Assembly (NCBI GenBank): GCA_016712285.1 | Contig: JADJRK010000001.1 | Location: 1,736,001 to 1,800,000, forward strand | From: Planctomycetota bacterium | GTDB lineage: Bacteria > Planctomycetota > UBA8742 > UBA2392 | Reading direction: 5' to 3' | Length of the DNA: 64,000 nucleotides | In this document: piece after piece, positions 51,982 to 60,567 of the stretch | Numbering within the stretch: the stretch's first letter is position 1 | Layout: the number at the start of each line of letters is the position of its first letter | Made by a program: the position numbers and the translations under genes | Notes under the pieces: generated by a model | Told to the model about the DNA's origin: nothing | The model's input: the letters and a program-made list of their open reading frames with translations, nothing else | The model's database searches: none

Positions 51982-54723
51982 TTAGTTCCAGCCCGGGCGG
52001 CGCAGTTCTTCGTCGTTCAGGTCGATAACCTTAGCGTATACGACGATCACGAGGTTGAACTGTTCCTTGCTGCGGCCCTGGCGTTTGAACAGCACACCCA
52101 GCAGCGGGATATCGCTGAGGATGGGCACGCCGCTCTCAATCCACTTGTCGCGGACTGTCTTGAGGCCGGCGATCACTACCGCGCCGCCGTCCGGGACACG
52201 AACGGTGGTCTGGGCCGTCTGCAGCTTGATCTCAGGAATCTGGATCGTGACTGTGCTGGTCGGGCCGAGCGTCGTGGTGAACGTCGGGATCGGCAGCAGC
52301 AGCTCGGCCACAGTCGGCTGTACTTCGACCGTGATGAAACGGCGGTCGTTGCTGATGGTGGGCTTCACGTCCAGCACCATGCCGTCCAGGATGGTATCGA
52401 CCACCGGGTTGGCGATGGCGGCGCTGGTTGCGGCATTGAGCTCGAAGTCCTGGATGTAAGGAATCTGGTTGACGATGGTGATGTTGGCGCGCTGGGTGTT
52501 GAAGGCAGTCAGGCGCGGCGCGGTAAGAATGCGGGCCTTCTTGCGCTTCTGCACGGCGTTGATGACCGCGTTGATCTGTGTCAGGTCAACGAAGTAAGCG
52601 AACTGCATGGCAAAGCCGCCGTTGCCGGTCAGGATGTTTCCGAGCGCGTTGTCGTAAATGTGCTCGAACCGCCCGCGGATGTCCTGGTTGAAGTTGACTG
52701 GCGGGTTGTTGGGGTCCTGGTTGTTGAAGAAGATACCGCCCGACGGGTTGGCTGAGGCAATGCCGCCCGCGCCGTTGTCGAACTGGCCGCCGGCAAAGTC
52801 TTCCGCACCGGTGGTCACGTCTTCCAGGGTGATGTTGGCCTGGTTCGGCACGTTGGCCGGGCCGCCAAGGCCGCGGAAGTCGATACCGAAGTCCTGCAGG
52901 AAGTCGTCTTCCACACTGATGAAGCGAACTTCGATGCTGACCATCAAGCCGGCAATCTTGCGCAGTTCATCAAGGAAGTCGCGCAACTCGGCCTGCACCT
53001 GCGGGGTGTGCGTGGCAACAAGCTGGCCGCCGAAGAACTTCAACGCGTTCGGCTCAGACCATGAGTCAGGCTCGACCGACTCGGTGACCAGTTCTTCGAT
53101 GCGGTCGATGTCGAGGGTACGCTCGGACTCGTCCGGATAAACGATGACCGGGCCGCCGCCGCTGTCTTCGGCGGGGACCAGGCGCAGGCGCGGGCCAGCA
53201 AACTCCTGGATGTTGAATGTCAGGTCGCGCACGTCGTGCACGCGGGTGACCACGCCGCTGACGTCGACTTCGGCGCCCTGCTCGACAACGAACAGTACCC
53301 CGAACTTGTACTGCGTGGTCAGGCCAAGGTCATTCAGGATGATCTTGAGCGCTGAACCGATCGGAATGTCTTCAAGGTTGATCGTCACTTCTTCGGTGCC
53401 GCTGGCCTCTTCTACTTCTTTGCTCAGGCGCAGCGGGATGTTCGCCTTGCGGCGAATGTCCGAGATCACGTCGGTCAGGGGCACGCCTTCGTGGATCACC
53501 GGCAGCACCTTGGTGCTAAGGATGTTCTCGGTCTTCTGGATTTCCGGGTCAAGCTGGATCGCGTCGGCCGTGGTTGCGCGGCGAGCCTTGATGCGCTCGG
53601 CCAGCAAGCCCGTCGGGTAGATCAGCGTTTCAACCGCCGGCACCATCGCCTCGCGCAGCACACGCAGCGAGTGCTGGTAGCTGGCGATGCGAGCCTCAAA
53701 CGTGTCTCGGTTCATCTGGATAAGTCGGCGGTCGCCGATTTCGCGCTTCAATTCTTCGGCTTTCCGGAACTGCGGGTCGAGGAACAGGATGCGGTCAACG
53801 ATCTCGGTTGCAGTCTTGAAGCGGCGCAGCTCCACGTTGTAGACCGCCTGGCGCCACAGTTCGACAATCTCTTCCTTGCGGCGTTCTTCTTCAGCCTGCG
53901 CGCGCAGGTCGTTCATGCGCAGCTCGCGTTTCAGCGCCTCTTCTTCAAGGTGCTTGCGCTGCCGGGCAATCTCGGTGCGTGAGTTGTTCAAGCCGGTTTC
54001 AGCAAGCGCCTGGTAATCACGACTGAGCTCGGCACCGTAGGGCGCGTACTTGATGATGCGCAGCAGGCGCTCCCACGCTTCAATCGCTTCTGACCACTGG
54101 CCGGCCGATTCAAGGCCCTTGGCTTCGCGGTAGGTGCGGTCCGCTTCAATTTCGTACTCCTGCTGTGCCGCAGCGGGCAGGTTGGCCGAGCGCGGGACGA
54201 TCTCTTCGCCCTTGCTCAGAAGGCTGCGCACTTCGTCCAGCAGCGCCTTGACGTCGCCTGTGCCGCCGTCCGGCTTCAGGTCAATCGCGCGCAGCAGGTA
54301 CGTTTCGGCTTGCTCAAGGTCGCCGGCCTGCTTGGCAACCAGCGCCCGCTCACGCAGCCACCGGAACTCGACGTCGCGGCGACGATCATTGTCGAAAGCC
54401 TGGCGGCCTTCTTTGTCGTCCTTGCCAACGTCGGCGCCTTTGGCCGCAGGTTCCGCTTTTCGCCCGCTGTCGGCGACGCCGGCTGTGCCGGTACGTTCGC
54501 CCCCCGGGTTATCGCGGGCATTGCCTGGCGCGCCGGGGCCTTCGCCACCATACGGGTCAGGAGCAGCATCCTGCTTGTCGTCGGCTGTATCTTCCGCGAC
54601 GTAGCTGGACTTGCCGCTGTTATTGTTGTTGCCCTGGAAGGGCATCACGCTGCACGCTGTGCCAAGGAAGGCAATCAGCATCAGCACCGGCATCATTTGC
54701 AGGTTACGCACTGTAGCTCTCAT
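51982..54723 (-). CDS. secretin of the type II secretion / type IV pilus family with long TPR-like N-terminus
   Basis: 913 residues from ATG 54723, with GGTGAGG 12 bases upstream. The N-terminus has a signal-like helix (about 9-24) and a possible lipobox GTAC. A Gly/Asp-rich linker (about 35-95) leads to a helical TPR-like region (about 100-340) with coiled-coil stretches. An STN-type domain (EVTINLEDIPIGSALKIIL) and N1-type domains (about 420-600) follow, then the secretin core (about 600-900): VSIEVRFISVEDDFLQDFGI, FNTQRANITIVNQIPYIQDF, VVIAGLKTVRDKW and GVPILSDIPLLGVLFKR. It forms an outer-membrane channel. A GspE/PilB ATPase is at 21877. The long TPR segment is not typical of GspD. Confidence 0.9.
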   Translation of the reverse strand: MRATVRNLQMMPVLMLIAFLGTACSVMPFQGNNNNSGKSSYVAEDTADDKQDAAPDPYGGEGPGAPGNARDNPGGERTGTAGVADSGRKAEPAAKGADVGKDDKEGRQAFDNDRRRDVEFRWLRERALVAKQAGDLEQAETYLLRAIDLKPDGGTGDVKALLDEVRSLLSKGEEIVPRSANLPAAAQQEYEIEADRTYREAKGLESAGQWSEAIEAWERLLRIIKYAPYGAELSRDYQALAETGLNNSRTEIARQRKHLEEEALKRELRMNDLRAQAEEERRKEEIVELWRQAVYNVELRRFKTATEIVDRILFLDPQFRKAEELKREIGDRRLIQMNRDTFEARIASYQHSLRVLREAMVPAVETLIYPTGLLAERIKARRATTADAIQLDPEIQKTENILSTKVLPVIHEGVPLTDVISDIRRKANIPLRLSKEVEEASGTEEVTINLEDIPIGSALKIILNDLGLTTQYKFGVLFVVEQGAEVDVSGVVTRVHDVRDLTFNIQEFAGPRLRLVPAEDSGGGPVIVYPDESERTLDIDRIEELVTESVEPDSWSEPNALKFFGGQLVATHTPQVQAELRDFLDELRKIAGLMVSIEVRFISVEDDFLQDFGIDFRGLGGPANVPNQANITLEDVTTGAEDFAGGQFDNGAGGIASANPSGGIFFNNQDPNNPPVNFNQDIRGRFEHIYDNALGNILTGNGGFAMQFAYFVDLTQINAVINAVQKRKKARILTAPRLTAFNTQRANITIVNQIPYIQDFELNAATSAAIANPVVDTILDGMVLDVKPTISNDRRFITVEVQPTVAELLLPIPTFTTTLGPTSTVTIQIPEIKLQTAQTTVRVPDGGAVVIAGLKTVRDKWIESGVPILSDIPLLGVLFKRQGRSKEQFNLVIVVYAKVIDLNDEELRRPGWN

Positions 54724-54853
54724 GTAGCGCAGTCCTCACCTAGGTGACGCACTCGCCAAGGGTTGGCGAGCCGTTGCACCAGGGGAACCAGGGGTCCGCA
54801 AATCGGGGGGTAAGAGAAGGGTAGCGTGAACGGGGGTAACGTCAAGTCGTAAA

Positions 54854-54876
54854 AGGGGATGGCAACGCCATCCCCT
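54854..54876 (-). terminator. terminator of the STN-domain gene
   Basis: Perfect stem AGGGGATGGC (54854-54863) / GCCATCCCCT (54867-54876), 3-base loop. On the minus strand it is followed by TTTTACG. It lies 28 bp past the stop of the gene at 54904. Confidence 0.85.
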
Positions 54877-54903
54877 GCTGCGTTTCTGACACTTGAGCCG
54901 CAT

Positions 54904-55314
54904 CTACTCGTCGGCTTTGATCAGGACTTTGCCGTCTTTCGCTTCCCACAGCAAGCTACAAGAGTCACACACAATCGTAAGCATTGCAGAAGCCTTGACT
55001 TCCTTCAACTCCAATGACATTTCGTCTTCCGCCTTTACCCCTTCAGCAAGCACCAGCTCGACGCCGGCCGACTTGGCAATCGCCTGCAAAATGGTCGCGG
55101 CGGCTTCGTCTTCGAAGCTCACATTGAGCTTCTTCTCCAGCTTCTTGGTCACTTCAGCGTTCGTCAGTTGCTTGGCTTTCTTTTCAGGCTTGGCTTCCGT
55201 GCCCGTGTCTTTCTTGGGCGTCTCGGTCGCCTTTTCGGGCTCTTTCTTGCTGTCCTGCGCCAGCACTCCTGTGCTCAGCAACATTGCCAGTGCCGCGCAA
55301 ATCACGTACCTCAT
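54904..55314 (-). CDS. small secreted protein with a single STN (secretin N-terminal) domain
   Basis: 136 residues from ATG 55314; the signal peptide is MRYVICAALAMLLSTGVLAQ. A Lys/Glu-rich linker (about 22-52) leads to a compact ~75-residue domain: LNVSFEDEAAATILQAIAKSAGVELVLAEGV, then MSLELKEVKASAMLTIV and AKDGKVLIK. This is the pattern of the STN domain found at the periplasmic ends of secretins and TonB receptors, here standing alone. Cys-x-x-Cys (CDSC) occurs within it. Its position 180 bp upstream of the secretin gene, same strand, suggests a joint role, though a terminator lies between them. Confidence 0.75.
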   Translation of the reverse strand: MRYVICAALAMLLSTGVLAQDSKKEPEKATETPKKDTGTEAKPEKKAKQLTNAEVTKKLEKKLNVSFEDEAAATILQAIAKSAGVELVLAEGVKAEDEMSLELKEVKASAMLTIVCDSCSLLWEAKDGKVLIKADE

Positions 55315-55417
55315 GGCCGGTTCCTTTCCCTGGGTCCGAAGAGTGAATCTGCTATCAGTATGCGCGACGCAGCTGCCCAAGTCGCGGATAATTGGCTGTC
55401 AGGTTTGGAGCAACGCA

Positions 55418-55446
55418 AAAGGGACGGCGCAGCGCGCCGTCCCTTT
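55418..55446 (-). terminator. terminator of the PDZ-protein gene
   Basis: Perfect 13-bp stem AAAGGGACGGCGC (55418-55430) / GCGCCGTCCCTTT (55434-55446) with a 3-base loop. On the minus strand it ends in TTTT and lies 15 bp past the stop of the gene at 55461. Confidence 0.9.
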
Positions 55447-55460
55447 ACCCTTGTTGCGCG

Positions 55461-57707
55461 TTAGCGGTGGTGGTCCTGGCCCGCGATGCCCATCTTGCCG
55501 CCCTTGAGCCCGAACGACATCGTCGAGCCGTTGCGCACCACGATCACCGTTACCGTGTCGCCCTCAGAGGTCGCCTGCACAGCCGCCCCAAGTTCCTCGT
55601 AGCTGTTGATCGCGCGGCCGTTGTACTCGATCAGGATGTCCCCGACCTGGATGCCGGCCTTCGCGGCCTGTGTGCCTTCGCCCACCCATGTCAGCTTGAC
55701 GCTGTTGGACGCGCCGATGACCAGTTCGGCGGCGTTGCTGCCCCGGCGAACCGTGACCTCAACGTACATCTGCGCAGCGCCCTCGATGTATGAGCTGATG
55801 TAGTAGTCGCCTTCGGGCAGAAACGTGAACTCGGCCTGCGTCTTGTCGCCCAGCATGTCATAGCGCGAGATCGTGCCGTCCTTGCTGGTGAGCGCGACAT
55901 AGAGCTGCGAGCGGTCCTTCACCTCCATGTCGATGCGCACGCTCACGGTAAGGTTGCAGCGGTCAGCGATGCTGATATCGAGCGTGTTTTCGCCGGCGAC
56001 AATCCAGATGTCCTGCGAGTGCAGGCTGTCCTGCTGGTTGAACTGGACTTCCATGGCGTACTGGCCGGGCTTGAGTGCCTGGGTCTGGTACGCGCCGTCC
56101 GCCGCAAGCATGGCGTAGACCACGCCGTTGCCGTCGGACTTGGGTGTGCTCTTGTCTGACTTCGGGGTCAGGCTGACGTAGGCGTTGGCCGGAACTTTTC
56201 CGGTGCTGGAACTGACCTTGCCCTTGAGGATGCCCGGCGCCTCAAGCACGAACTCGACCTTGTTGGCGCCGCGTCCCACGATGACTTCCTGGCTTACTTG
56301 CGCGTAGCCATCGGCCTGCGTGAAGCAGTTCCAGGTGCCCTCAGGAATCCCGGCATACTCAAGCACGCCGCTTGCACCTGCGAGCTGCTGCGGCGAGGCG
56401 TACTCGTTGTTCGCGTTGACAAACCACGCATAGCTGAGTGCGACGGGGTTACCGCTCTGGTCTTTGGCGCTGACACTGATCCGGCAACCGGCATCGATGC
56501 TGAAGTCGTGCTGATTATCGCCCGACACCAGGTGCACTTCGCGCGTGACATTCTTGCCTGCGTACATCACGGTCAGCGTGTTCTTGCCCGGTCGCTGATT
56601 CTCAAGCCGGTACTTGCCCTCTGCGTCCGTGAGCGTGCTGGCACCGCCAGATTGCGCGCCAAGATCGATGCGCTTGCTGCTGAACTTCAACGAGCTGCTG
56701 TCCTCTTCAAGATAGACAAGTCGCTGCTCGCTGCTTCTGCGCGCATCGCCCCACCCCTCTCTGCCGTCCCACTCCTGCATGCCGCCGTCACCCAACATGA
56801 CTGTGGCGCCGGGCAGCGGCGCGCCGGACTGGTCTGTGATCGTCCCATACACTATGGCTGCGCGCGTCAGCTTCAGGTTCAGCTCGCCGCCCTTGCTGCT
56901 GAGCGTCACCAGCTCTTCTTTCTCGAGTACCCAGCCCGGGGCATAGGCTGTCACGCGGAGCTTTCCTTCCTGTGCGCGAAGCCGATAGGTTCCGTCCTTA
57001 TTACAGAAGTTCTGGGTAGCGATCGGGTTCCACCAGCCGCCGCCATCTACGGCAACAGTCACCGTGTACTCGGCAGGAAAGCCGTCATCGCAACTGACGA
57101 CGCCGGTCAGCATCACCGGCACCTCGAATGTGAACTTGAGCTGGGTGCCCGGTTTGGCGGACTGCTGGCTGACGCCTACGTCGGCGCTGCCGGCTGTTAC
57201 GTTGTAGGTGTGCGCTTCATCAAGCTGGTCAAACCGAAAGCGGCCCGAGTCGTCGGTTTCAGTTTCGCGGGTGTTGCGCTGCACGCTGCGGAAGTATTCG
57301 TCGTATGCCGCGTGGGTGCGCGGCAGGTCGCCATGGTCCCAGGCCGGCGGGTTGATCGGCACGCTTGTGCTGATCGCCGTCACGCGCATGCCGGCGACCA
57401 CCCGGCCGTCACTGAAAGCCACGGTACCCGTGATCGTGCCTTCGCCGCGGTCGTCCGGGTTCGATGGAACCTTGGTGACCGGGCCGACCGGCGTGTGCGG
57501 TGTGGGCTCAGGTCTTGTTACTGGAATGCGCTCGGGCGGGCGGTCCGGCGTGGGCTCTTTGGCCACATCGGGTGGCGCGTCGATGTAGATGTTTGCGGGC
57601 GGCGGCGCGGATTGAGTCTGCATCAAGCCATAGATGCCAAAGAGAATCGCGCAGACCGTGATGATGGACTGCACGACGTTGAAAATCGAAAGTTTCGGCG
57701 CGCGCAT
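55461..57707 (-). CDS. carboxypeptidase-regulatory-like / Ig-type repeat protein with C-terminal PDZ domain
   Basis: 748 residues from ATG 57707, AGGGG upstream. A signal-anchor helix (about 9-30) and a Pro-rich stretch (about 38-85) are followed by at least four beta-sandwich repeats of the carboxypeptidase-regulatory type (GTITGTVAFSDGRVVAGMRVTAI, YGTITDQSGAPLPGATVML, GILKGKVSSSTGKVPANAYV). The last ~85 residues form a PDZ domain: VKLTWVGEGTQAAKAGIQVGDILIEYNGRAINSYEELG, DTVTVIVVRNG. It is probably a periplasmic or surface protein with a binding role. No catalytic triad is visible. Confidence 0.8.
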   Translation of the reverse strand: MRAPKLSIFNVVQSIITVCAILFGIYGLMQTQSAPPPANIYIDAPPDVAKEPTPDRPPERIPVTRPEPTPHTPVGPVTKVPSNPDDRGEGTITGTVAFSDGRVVAGMRVTAISTSVPINPPAWDHGDLPRTHAAYDEYFRSVQRNTRETETDDSGRFRFDQLDEAHTYNVTAGSADVGVSQQSAKPGTQLKFTFEVPVMLTGVVSCDDGFPAEYTVTVAVDGGGWWNPIATQNFCNKDGTYRLRAQEGKLRVTAYAPGWVLEKEELVTLSSKGGELNLKLTRAAIVYGTITDQSGAPLPGATVMLGDGGMQEWDGREGWGDARRSSEQRLVYLEEDSSSLKFSSKRIDLGAQSGGASTLTDAEGKYRLENQRPGKNTLTVMYAGKNVTREVHLVSGDNQHDFSIDAGCRISVSAKDQSGNPVALSYAWFVNANNEYASPQQLAGASGVLEYAGIPEGTWNCFTQADGYAQVSQEVIVGRGANKVEFVLEAPGILKGKVSSSTGKVPANAYVSLTPKSDKSTPKSDGNGVVYAMLAADGAYQTQALKPGQYAMEVQFNQQDSLHSQDIWIVAGENTLDISIADRCNLTVSVRIDMEVKDRSQLYVALTSKDGTISRYDMLGDKTQAEFTFLPEGDYYISSYIEGAAQMYVEVTVRRGSNAAELVIGASNSVKLTWVGEGTQAAKAGIQVGDILIEYNGRAINSYEELGAAVQATSEGDTVTVIVVRNGSTMSFGLKGGKMGIAGQDHHR

Positions 57708-57837
57708 ATCAACCCCTGCAAACACTACCGGTCACGTCTCAAGTCGTTACGCATGACTAGGACGAAAGATTACAGTAGTAGTTCCGGGAAAGGCGCCGGC
57801 CCCGGTAACGGGCCTGTAAACAATTCGCAGCGTTGCG

Positions 57838-58581
57838 CTACTTCTTGCTGCCAAAGACCTTACGGATGAACCAGGCTACCGGGTCGTAGTAGCGATCGAC
57901 CACCCGCTCTTTCAGCGGGATGATGCCGTTGTCGGTAATCCCGATGTGCTCGGGGCATACCTCGGTGCAGCAGCGCGTGATGTTGCACCAGCCGCTGCCG
58001 AACTCTTTGCGGATCTTTTCGATGCGGTCGTCGGTGTCCAGCGGGTGCATCTCAAGCTGCGCCAGCCGAATCATGAAACGCGGGCCGACGAACTTTTCGT
58101 GCTGTTTGTGGTCGCGCAGCACGTGGCACACATCCTGGCACAGAAAGCACTCGATGCACTTGCGGAACTCCTGCACGCGGTCGACGTCTTCCTGCATCAT
58201 GCGGTGGTTGCCGTCAGCGTCGCGGGCCTTGGGCTTGAGCGGCGGGATGCGCTTGTTCTGCTCAAAATTCCAGCTCACGTCCGTGACCAGGTCTTTCACG
58301 ATCGGGAAGGCTTTCAGCGGCTGGACGGTGACCGTGCCCTCGGGCAGCGAGTTCAAGCGGGTCATGCACGACAGGCGCGGCTTGCCGTTGATTTCCATCG
58401 AGCAGCTGCCGCACTTGCCGGCTTTGCAATTCCAACGGCAGGCGAGTTCGCTGGCGTGCTCGGCCTGGATGCGGTGGATGGCATCCAGCACGACCATGCC
58501 TGGGCCGACCTCGACGGTGTAGTCGACGAATTCGCCGCCTTCACGGTCGCCACGCCAGATTTTGAAAGTTCGCTGTGCCAT
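57838..58581 (-). CDS. sdhB: succinate dehydrogenase / fumarate reductase iron-sulfur subunit
   Basis: 247 residues. The 2Fe-2S domain has CRWNCKAGKCGSCSMEINGK and a distal Cys (RLSC). The C-terminal domain has CIECFLCQDVCHV and CNITRCCTEVCPEHI, which bind the 4Fe-4S and 3Fe-4S centres. It passes electrons from the flavoprotein to the quinone site. It is the last of three genes (anchor-flavoprotein-iron/sulfur) and is separated from sdhA by an 84-bp gap with a facing repeat array. Confidence 0.94.
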   Translation of the reverse strand: MAQRTFKIWRGDREGGEFVDYTVEVGPGMVVLDAIHRIQAEHASELACRWNCKAGKCGSCSMEINGKPRLSCMTRLNSLPEGTVTVQPLKAFPIVKDLVTDVSWNFEQNKRIPPLKPKARDADGNHRMMQEDVDRVQEFRKCIECFLCQDVCHVLRDHKQHEKFVGPRFMIRLAQLEMHPLDTDDRIEKIRKEFGSGWCNITRCCTEVCPEHIGITDNGIIPLKERVVDRYYDPVAWFIRKVFGSKK

Positions 58582-58586
58582 GGATG

Positions 58587-58659
58587 GTTGTCAGTCGTCA
58601 GTTGTCGGTTGTCAGAAACTGCATGCGTCGTCGGCTGCTGACAACTGACAACCGACAAC
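58587..58659. repeat. facing repeat arms of GTTGTCAG type between sdhA and sdhB
   Basis: Left arm 58587-58615 is a chain of GTTGTCAG / TCGTCAG / GTTGTCGG units. The complement of the right arm 58638-58659 reads GTTGTCGGTTGTCAGTTGTC, almost identical. About 22 bp lie between. The array occupies nearly all of the sdhA-sdhB gap, so the hairpin would form in the operon mRNA. Confidence 0.75.
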
Positions 58660-58665
58660 GGGCTG

Positions 58666-60516
58666 CTACTTGTAGTCTGCCGCCACTTTACCGCTCTCCA
58701 GGTCCTCGATCTTGCTGTTTGCGATCTCCACCAGCGGCGCCGGGCCTGCCGGTCGTTCGCGCTTTTCGACAATCATCTCGCCGCCCTGCCCGCGCTTGAT
58801 GATGATGTTGTACTTCACCCACTCGTCGCGCTCGCCGGGAAAGTCGTCGCGGGTGTGCGCGCCGCGGCTTTCTTCGCGGGTAAGCGCGGCCTTGGTTACG
58901 GCCTCGCTGCTCAGCAGCAGGTTGCGCAAATCCAGCGCGGTGTGCCAGCCGGCGTTGTATTGGCTTGTGGCGTGGGCCTTGGCCGTGGCTGCCTCGGCAT
59001 CAAGCTCTTTGAGTTTCTCAATGGCGGTCTCAAGCTCGGCCTTGGTGCGGATGATGCCGACGTTGTGACTCATCATCTCTTGCAGTTTTTCCTGCACGAC
59101 AAACGGGTTGACGCCGCTCTCGCGGTTCAGGAAGTCCGTAGCACGGCGCATGCTCGCGTGCACCTGCGCCTCGTCGATGGCGCCCTGCCCGGCCTTGGCC
59201 GCGAACTCGCAAGCACCGGCGCCGGCGCGCTTGCCGAAGACAATCAGGTCGCTCAGCGAGTTGCCGCCCAGCCGGTTCGCGCCGTGCAAGCCGGCTGCGC
59301 ACTCGCCCGCCGCAAACAGCCCGGGCACGGTGGTCATCTGGCTGTCGGCGTCCACGCGAATGCCGCCCATGAAGTAATGCAGCGTCGGGCCGACTTCCAT
59401 CGGTTGCGCGGTGATATCGACCTCGGCCAGTTCCTTGAACTGGTGGTACATGCTGGGCAGCTTCTTGCGAATGATCTCGGCTGGCACGCGGCTGGCGATG
59501 TCCAGGTACACGCCGCCATGTTCACTGCCACGGCCGGCTTTGACCTCGGCGTTGATGGCGCGGGCCACCACGTCGCGGGTCAGCAGCTCGGGCGGGCGGC
59601 GGGCCGCTTTGTCGCCCTTGAGCCAGCGGTTGGCTTCTTCTTCGGTGTCGGCAGTTTCCGCGGCGAAGCGTTCCGGGATGTAATCGAACATGAAGCGCTT
59701 GCCGTCTTTGTTCTTGAGAATGCCGCCGTCGCCGCGCACACCCTCAGTGACCAGCGTGCCGCGCACGCTGGGCGGCCACACCATGCCGGTCGGGTGAAAC
59801 TGCGTGAACTCAAGGTCCATCAGCTCGGCGCCCGCCAGGTACGCCATGGCCAGGCCGTCGCCGCTGTACTCCCAGCTGTTGCTGGTCACGCGCCAGGCCT
59901 TGCCCGCGCCGCCGGTGGCAAGCACAACCGCCTTGGCCTTGAACAGGACGAAGCGGCCGGTGTCGCGCCAGTAGGCCAGCGCGCCGACGACCCGGTCGCC
60001 GTCTTTCAGCAGGTCGAGCACAGTGCATTCCATGTGAACCTGGATGCCCTGGTGTACGCCGTGGTCCTGCAGCGTGCGAATCAACTCAAGGCCGGTGCGA
60101 TCGCCGACGTGCGCAAGCCTTGGATAGCGGTGGCCGCCGAAGTTACGCTGGCTTATCAAACCCTGTTTGGTGCGGTCGAACACCGCGCCCCACTCTTCCA
60201 GTTCGCGGACACGCTCCGGCGCTTCCTTGGCGTGCAACTCGGCCATGCGCCAGTTGTTCAGGAACTTGCCGCCGCGCATGGTGTCGCGAAAGTGGACCTT
60301 CCAGTTGTCGCGCGAATCCACGTTGCCCATGGCGGCGGCCATGCCACCTTCGGCCATGACCGTGTGCGCCTTGCCCAGCAGGCTTTTGCAGACCAGGCCG
60401 GTGTTCACGCCCTGCGCCGCGCACTCAATGGCTGCGCGCAGGCCGGCGCCGCCCGCGCCAATGACCAGCACGTCGTGCTCAATGGTCTGAAGTTCAGAAA
60501 TGTCGGCTGCGGCCAT
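58666..60516 (-). CDS. sdhA: succinate dehydrogenase / fumarate reductase flavoprotein subunit
   Basis: 616 residues from ATG 60516; a GTG at 60567, directly after the sdhC stop, is an alternative. The FAD site begins VLVIGAGGAGLRAAI, and AHTVMAEGGMAAAMGN holds the His that binds FAD covalently in many members. Active-site loops FTQFHPTGM and HYFMGGIRVDADSQ, and GANRLGGNSLSDLIVFGKRAG, follow in order. It oxidises succinate to fumarate at the inner membrane. The order C-A-B and the short spacing show one operon. Confidence 0.94.
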   Translation of the reverse strand: MAAADISELQTIEHDVLVIGAGGAGLRAAIECAAQGVNTGLVCKSLLGKAHTVMAEGGMAAAMGNVDSRDNWKVHFRDTMRGGKFLNNWRMAELHAKEAPERVRELEEWGAVFDRTKQGLISQRNFGGHRYPRLAHVGDRTGLELIRTLQDHGVHQGIQVHMECTVLDLLKDGDRVVGALAYWRDTGRFVLFKAKAVVLATGGAGKAWRVTSNSWEYSGDGLAMAYLAGAELMDLEFTQFHPTGMVWPPSVRGTLVTEGVRGDGGILKNKDGKRFMFDYIPERFAAETADTEEEANRWLKGDKAARRPPELLTRDVVARAINAEVKAGRGSEHGGVYLDIASRVPAEIIRKKLPSMYHQFKELAEVDITAQPMEVGPTLHYFMGGIRVDADSQMTTVPGLFAAGECAAGLHGANRLGGNSLSDLIVFGKRAGAGACEFAAKAGQGAIDEAQVHASMRRATDFLNRESGVNPFVVQEKLQEMMSHNVGIIRTKAELETAIEKLKELDAEAATAKAHATSQYNAGWHTALDLRNLLLSSEAVTKAALTREESRGAHTRDDFPGERDEWVKYNIIIKRGQGGEMIVEKRERPAGPAPLVEIANSKIEDLESGKVAADYK

Positions 60517-60567
60517 AGGCGTTTCCAGGCTTTGGGCGTCGGCGAGTCCTGATGCCCTGTGCCCCAC

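Noticed and set aside
58855..60552. A 565-codon plus-strand frame opposite sdhA.
   Set aside because: sdhA is certain; the frame is a mirror effect of its codon usage.
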